DNA from: Prosapia bicincta
Taxonomy: Eukaryota > Arthropoda > Insecta > Hemiptera > Cercopidae
Length of the DNA stretch: 64,000 bases
Direction of reading: 5' to 3'
Assembly: GCA_036971475.1 (NCBI GenBank)
Contig: JBAIZL010000010.1
Location: 14,936,514 to 15,000,513, forward strand
Positions 60,631-64,000 of the stretch are shown piece after piece; the first letter of the stretch is position 1, and the number at the start of each line of letters is the position of its first letter. Under the pieces are notes generated by a model that was given only the letters and a program-made list of their open reading frames with translations, was not told where the DNA came from and ran no database searches. The position numbers were made by a program, and so were the translations under genes.

Positions 60631-60880
60631 TATGGTGATATGTTTTCTTGTAATATAGTTAATAAATTAAAAATATTTCAAAAATAAGAATACTTTTAAT
60701 GAATATAATTATTCAAAGTAAAATATTTGTAAAAATATTTTATTAGATAATTATTTTCCTGAAGATGCTGGTACTATTTTATCGGCGAAAAGCTTTGAAT
60801 AAATATATTCATTAAAAGTAGGCCCATTCTTGTTTTTGAAATATTTTAAATTTATTAATAATATATATATATATATATTG
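60628..60880. repeat. PLE-type foldback (family 5)
   Basis: The left arm matches 43320-43410. The right arm carries the hammerhead-like core and ends TTAATAATATATATATATAT. Arms are inverted around about 60720, the left one having lost its core. Confidence 0.65.
60759..60790 (+). ncRNA. Hammerhead-like core (family 5), intact boxes
   Basis: CTGAAGA (60759-60765), hairpin GCTGGT...ATCGGC (6 bp with G.U), GAAA (60787-60790). Same end sequence as 39463. Confidence 0.55.
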
Positions 60881-60881
60881 T

Positions 60882-61045
60882 TCAAATTTTCAATCCTTAA
60901 TCAAATACTTTTTATTCATTTACTCAAGTACAAATACAATATTTTAAACTTGTAGTGGACGACACTTGATGTTAATACAGTTTTTTTCAAATATTAATTC
61001 ATTAATAAAATTTAGTTAATTACTTTTAATAAATAATTTTGCTTT
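60882..61045 (-). repeat. Family A 3' fragment
   Basis: CAAATTTTCAATCCTTAATC and GACACTTGATGTTAATACAG, directly after a short AT run. Confidence 0.75.
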
Positions 61046-61319
61046 ATATTTTGCCAGTTATTATTGTAATTCTATCATATCTACACACTTGAACATTTAT
61101 ATAATTTCGTTAGCTGAATTTTCAGAGAAACATTGTGGGAGCTTGGAAGGTCGTACAGAGCTGGGAGTTGACTCAAAGGTATTGACACGAAGGGGCGGGA
61201 GAAAATATAGGTTTTCTAAATTTATAACATTTACAATGTTTTGAGGAACTTAAATCTACCAAAAATCTCCATAAGAAATACATTGCAATGAAAAACAGAT
61301 GAGTACAAATATTTAACAG

Positions 61320-61735
61320 TATTAAAGGTTAATTAGACACATGAACTTTGGATCAGGTTTAGCTAATGGAGTACGTCTTATTGTACTAGATATGTTTGGC
61401 AAGTGTATTAAATTAGGAATAATCACTGGCTCTGGAAAAGGAAACATCATATTTTTACCAATAAATAAATTAATATCAACCGATCCTAACATACCATTTC
61501 AAACGAAAAGGAACCAATTTCCATTAAGACTTACATTTTCAATAACTATAAGTAAGGCTTGAATCGACCAAACCTATTTATACCTGTGTTTACACTTTAT
61601 GTTGCACTAAGTCGAGTAAAATCTCAAGATGTATTAAAGATACATATTGAAAATACAATTGGACAAATAAAATCAAATTGAAAATACATTCTCAAAAATA
61701 TATAGTTTATGAGGAAATTTTGTAATGAAAAACTT
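61320..61735 (+). pseudogene. Helitron (PIF1-type) helicase C-terminal remnant
   Basis: Frame 61341-61562 contains GLANGVRLIVLDMFGKCI, KLGIITGSGKGNIIFLPI and RNQFPLRLTFSITISKA, the end of eukaryotic Helitron RepHel helicases (normally followed by GQ in motif V). After a gap the other frame gives FTLYVALSRVKSQDVLK (motif VI), then stops. Truncated and without the GQ segment, hence dead. No CTRR-type Helitron 3' end was found. Confidence 0.78.
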
Positions 61736-61849
61736 GAATTACATTAAATTAATTTCTATTAAAAAAATATAATTACTATACAAAAGTTTAAAATTTGTTT
61801 CAATATGAATAAGAGCATTTGCCCATACAAACTCCTAGTTTAGATTATT

Positions 61850-62035
61850 TGTAATTATTTATTAAAAAATTACTAAAATAAAATGTTTGTTGACTTAAGT
61901 AGGAATTGACTAAAAAAATGCTTTTTTATACGACTTGTTTAGTTTACATTACGTGATAGCATATGATTTTATTCAACTGCTGGTTCTATATTATAGGTTA
62001 TGTTGTACAACAGCTGTTAATTAAACTCGTTAAAT
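61850..62035 (-). repeat. Family A 5' fragment
   Basis: GACTTAAGTAGGAATTGACT and TATAGGTTATGTTGTACAAC followed by AGCTGTT. The 60882-61045 piece is likely the other half of one copy split by the Helitron remnant. Confidence 0.6.
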
Positions 62036-62247
62036 AACATCTGTTCAAGGCCAGAAAATTTTCAACACCTAATAAAGGTTTACTATTAACTACATGATCT
62101 AGATTTTATTGCTACCCCTATTATCTGTATTCTACAAATAGGCCTACAATTTACTTTTAATGAGGCGTACACTCAAAAATTTTGGTAAATAACAACTCGG
62201 TTGATACGTGAATCAAAGAATCCTGATTTATTAAACATTTGGCAAAG

Positions 62248-62278
62248 TTTCGACGACTAAATTGTCGTCCTCATTCAG
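62248..62278 (-). ncRNA. Hammerhead-like core with one inserted base (family 8)
   Basis: CTGAATGAG, hairpin GACGAC-AATTTA-GTCGTC (perfect 6 bp), GAAAC. The extra A in the first box is non-canonical. Confidence 0.4.
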
Positions 62279-62849
62279 GCTCTGAATTATATATTTTACT
62301 CTGCATAACATTATAGTAAAGTCCAGCTTTATCATTTGTTCATCCAGGCTTTATGATCATTACGGTTTTTGAAATAATTCTTAAACAATTGCAAACCTAA
62401 CCTTGAATGTGATGTATATTTGTAGATATATTTACATATTGGTTTCTGCTGGGTAATTTTGTAAACAATACAAATACCTCACAGACTTTATCTTTTACCG
62501 GAATTGGAGAAATTGCGTCTCGAAATTCTGTAACCGTGATCTAATCAGAACCGTCTAGAGATAACATAAAGATTCCTCGAAACGCGTCATAGCAACTGGT
62601 AAGAAATTAATTGTAAGAAAACCAAACAACTTGTGTTGATTTCGTTAAAATTTATTGAGGAAAACGGGGATATTAGATTCAGGAAAGCGTCAACAGTGAT
62701 ATATAGATAAGGTAGTCTAAGTTGAAACCACTTGAAAATGGTATATTATCACTTCACAAGATTATTCAGGTAGTCAAGTTGGAAATAATTTTCAGTAGAG
62801 GTCACCTAAACAATTAGGGGTTATATAAAAAAATGTTAATCAATTGGTT

Positions 62850-63190
62850 CAACAACAAAATTATTTAAGCTACTTTTTATTAAATAATTACAATAATATA
62901 AATAACGTGACATAACTTATGCGTTAAAACAGCTGTTCTACCACATAGTATAACATAAAACCACATGTTTTATGAAATCATATGTTATCACTTATTTTAA
63001 ACCAAATGGGACGAAATAACTATATAGCATACCTTGCCCCTTTTGTGAAAAGTTATTCTTCCATAAACCTAATTATTCAATTAAAATTTGAAAACACTGT
63101 ATGAGAATCAAGTGTCATCCACTACAAGTTTTAAAAAATGTATTTGAACTTGAGTGAATTATTAACGATTGAAAATTAGAACAAGATGTA
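62850..63190 (+). repeat. Family A dispersed repeat
   Basis: AAAACAGCTGTTCTACCACA, CATACCTTGCCCCTTTTGTG and TATTAACGATTGAAAATTAG in the standard order. Confidence 0.85.
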
Positions 63191-64000
63191 TAAAATGAGA
63201 GTGTGAATTATTAGAAGGAATTGAAAAAGCAGACAGTTCAATACAAGTAGATTTTATTTTAGAAAACAATGTCGCAATAAAATTACAGGTGCAATAAAAG
63301 TTTTAGAACGTGCTTACAAATTGTGTACCCACTCTAACGCAGGAAATGGTCGAGAACACGTCACAGATAAGCGATGCGTTGAAGACTTTGACAGCGACGT
63401 CTTAACAATACTGCCATTTATTTGGTGGTGTATAGGTCCCGCTACTGCGCCTTCTGTATACTAACGTCTTACCCCCCTGGACCAAGTAGGCTGCCCTTCG
63501 CCTACGTCTGAACACGTGTTTTACCTCTCCCACAACTCAGTCTAAATGGGAATCCCATAGCATAGCTTTTTTTTACAAAAAAAATGTAGTGGGTGATTTT
63601 AAAAGAGTTACGGGCGTCTTATTGGTTAATTGTTGGGGGTTGAAAATAAATGTGTTTTAATCTACGACGCAGAGAATAAAAAAAAAAAAAAACAGTTTGG
63701 GAACAAGGAAAGAAAACAAATATACAAAGTGCAAGAAGAGCTATCAGATATTATCGTCGGATTATTTTGTGATTAAACAACTATCAGCTGTTAAGATCAT
63801 TGATAACGTCGATTAGTTGAAAGATTAACTATCTTACTTTAAGCGATGATTAGTTTTTTTCTGATAAAATACACGATATCTCTGTTTACATTTAATAATG
63901 CTGTTTACAAATGTATGATGGATGCGATTGCAACCTTCTACCCCTTTTTTGTATTATTTCCGAGTAACTTCCGTTTATGATCCTCTTTGTTTCATCCTCA
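63191..64000. other. Unclassified right edge
   Basis: No gene or repeat recognised. Confidence 0.45.

Overview
This is a eukaryotic window, very AT-rich, with short exons separated by long repeat-filled introns. It has GT-AG introns, an arthropod-style TATA/TCAGT promoter, degenerate (CCTAA)n (the complement of the TTAGG insect telomere repeat) and many insect-type transposons, so I read it as an insect genome, perhaps hemipteran (that last step is weak). Nothing prokaryotic is present.

Two host genes can be assembled by splice-phase matching, both on the minus strand. (1) The 5' part of a NOP2/NSUN1-like rRNA cytosine-C5 methyltransferase gene: exons 19014-18912, 15204-14887, 11642-11578 and 2704-2526. 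The catalytic exons should lie beyond the left edge. (2) A complete four-exon testis-specific serine/threonine kinase (TSSK-like) gene: 35212-34836, 29646-29436, 28585-28401 and 27259-27109, encoding 307 residues, with a predicted TATA/Inr promoter near 35391-35421 and an AATAAA 52 bp after the stop. A third, tentative plus-strand two-exon gene (37277-37353 and 38676-38862) could encode a short Tyr-rich protein; an X-box-like motif overlaps its ATG.

The rest is mobile and repetitive DNA. NOP2 intron 3 holds a P-element-like transposon (3184-9500) split by a 4.2-kb I-group LINE with 12-bp target duplications (4665-8882), and next to it a dead mariner (9718-10953). Intron 2 holds a LINE tail and a pogo/Tigger-like element. 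From 21.7 kb rightwards there is a dense mosaic of Penelope-like element (PLE) remnants (GIY-YIG endonuclease pieces, hammerhead-ribozyme-like cores, large foldback palindromes), an AT-rich dispersed repeat (called family A here), (AT)n tracts, several minisatellites with 16-, 27-, 33-, 75- and ~264-bp periods, LINE fragments, a hAT-like MITE and a Helitron helicase scrap.

The most unusual signal is at least a dozen hammerhead-type cores (CTGANGA - stem II - GAAA) falling into about eight distinct stem-II families. Many are paired head-to-head in palindromes and abut (AT)n tracts. PLE-hammerhead association is known; the diversity and the palindromic/AT-tract arrangement in one 64-kb stretch is what merits a second look.
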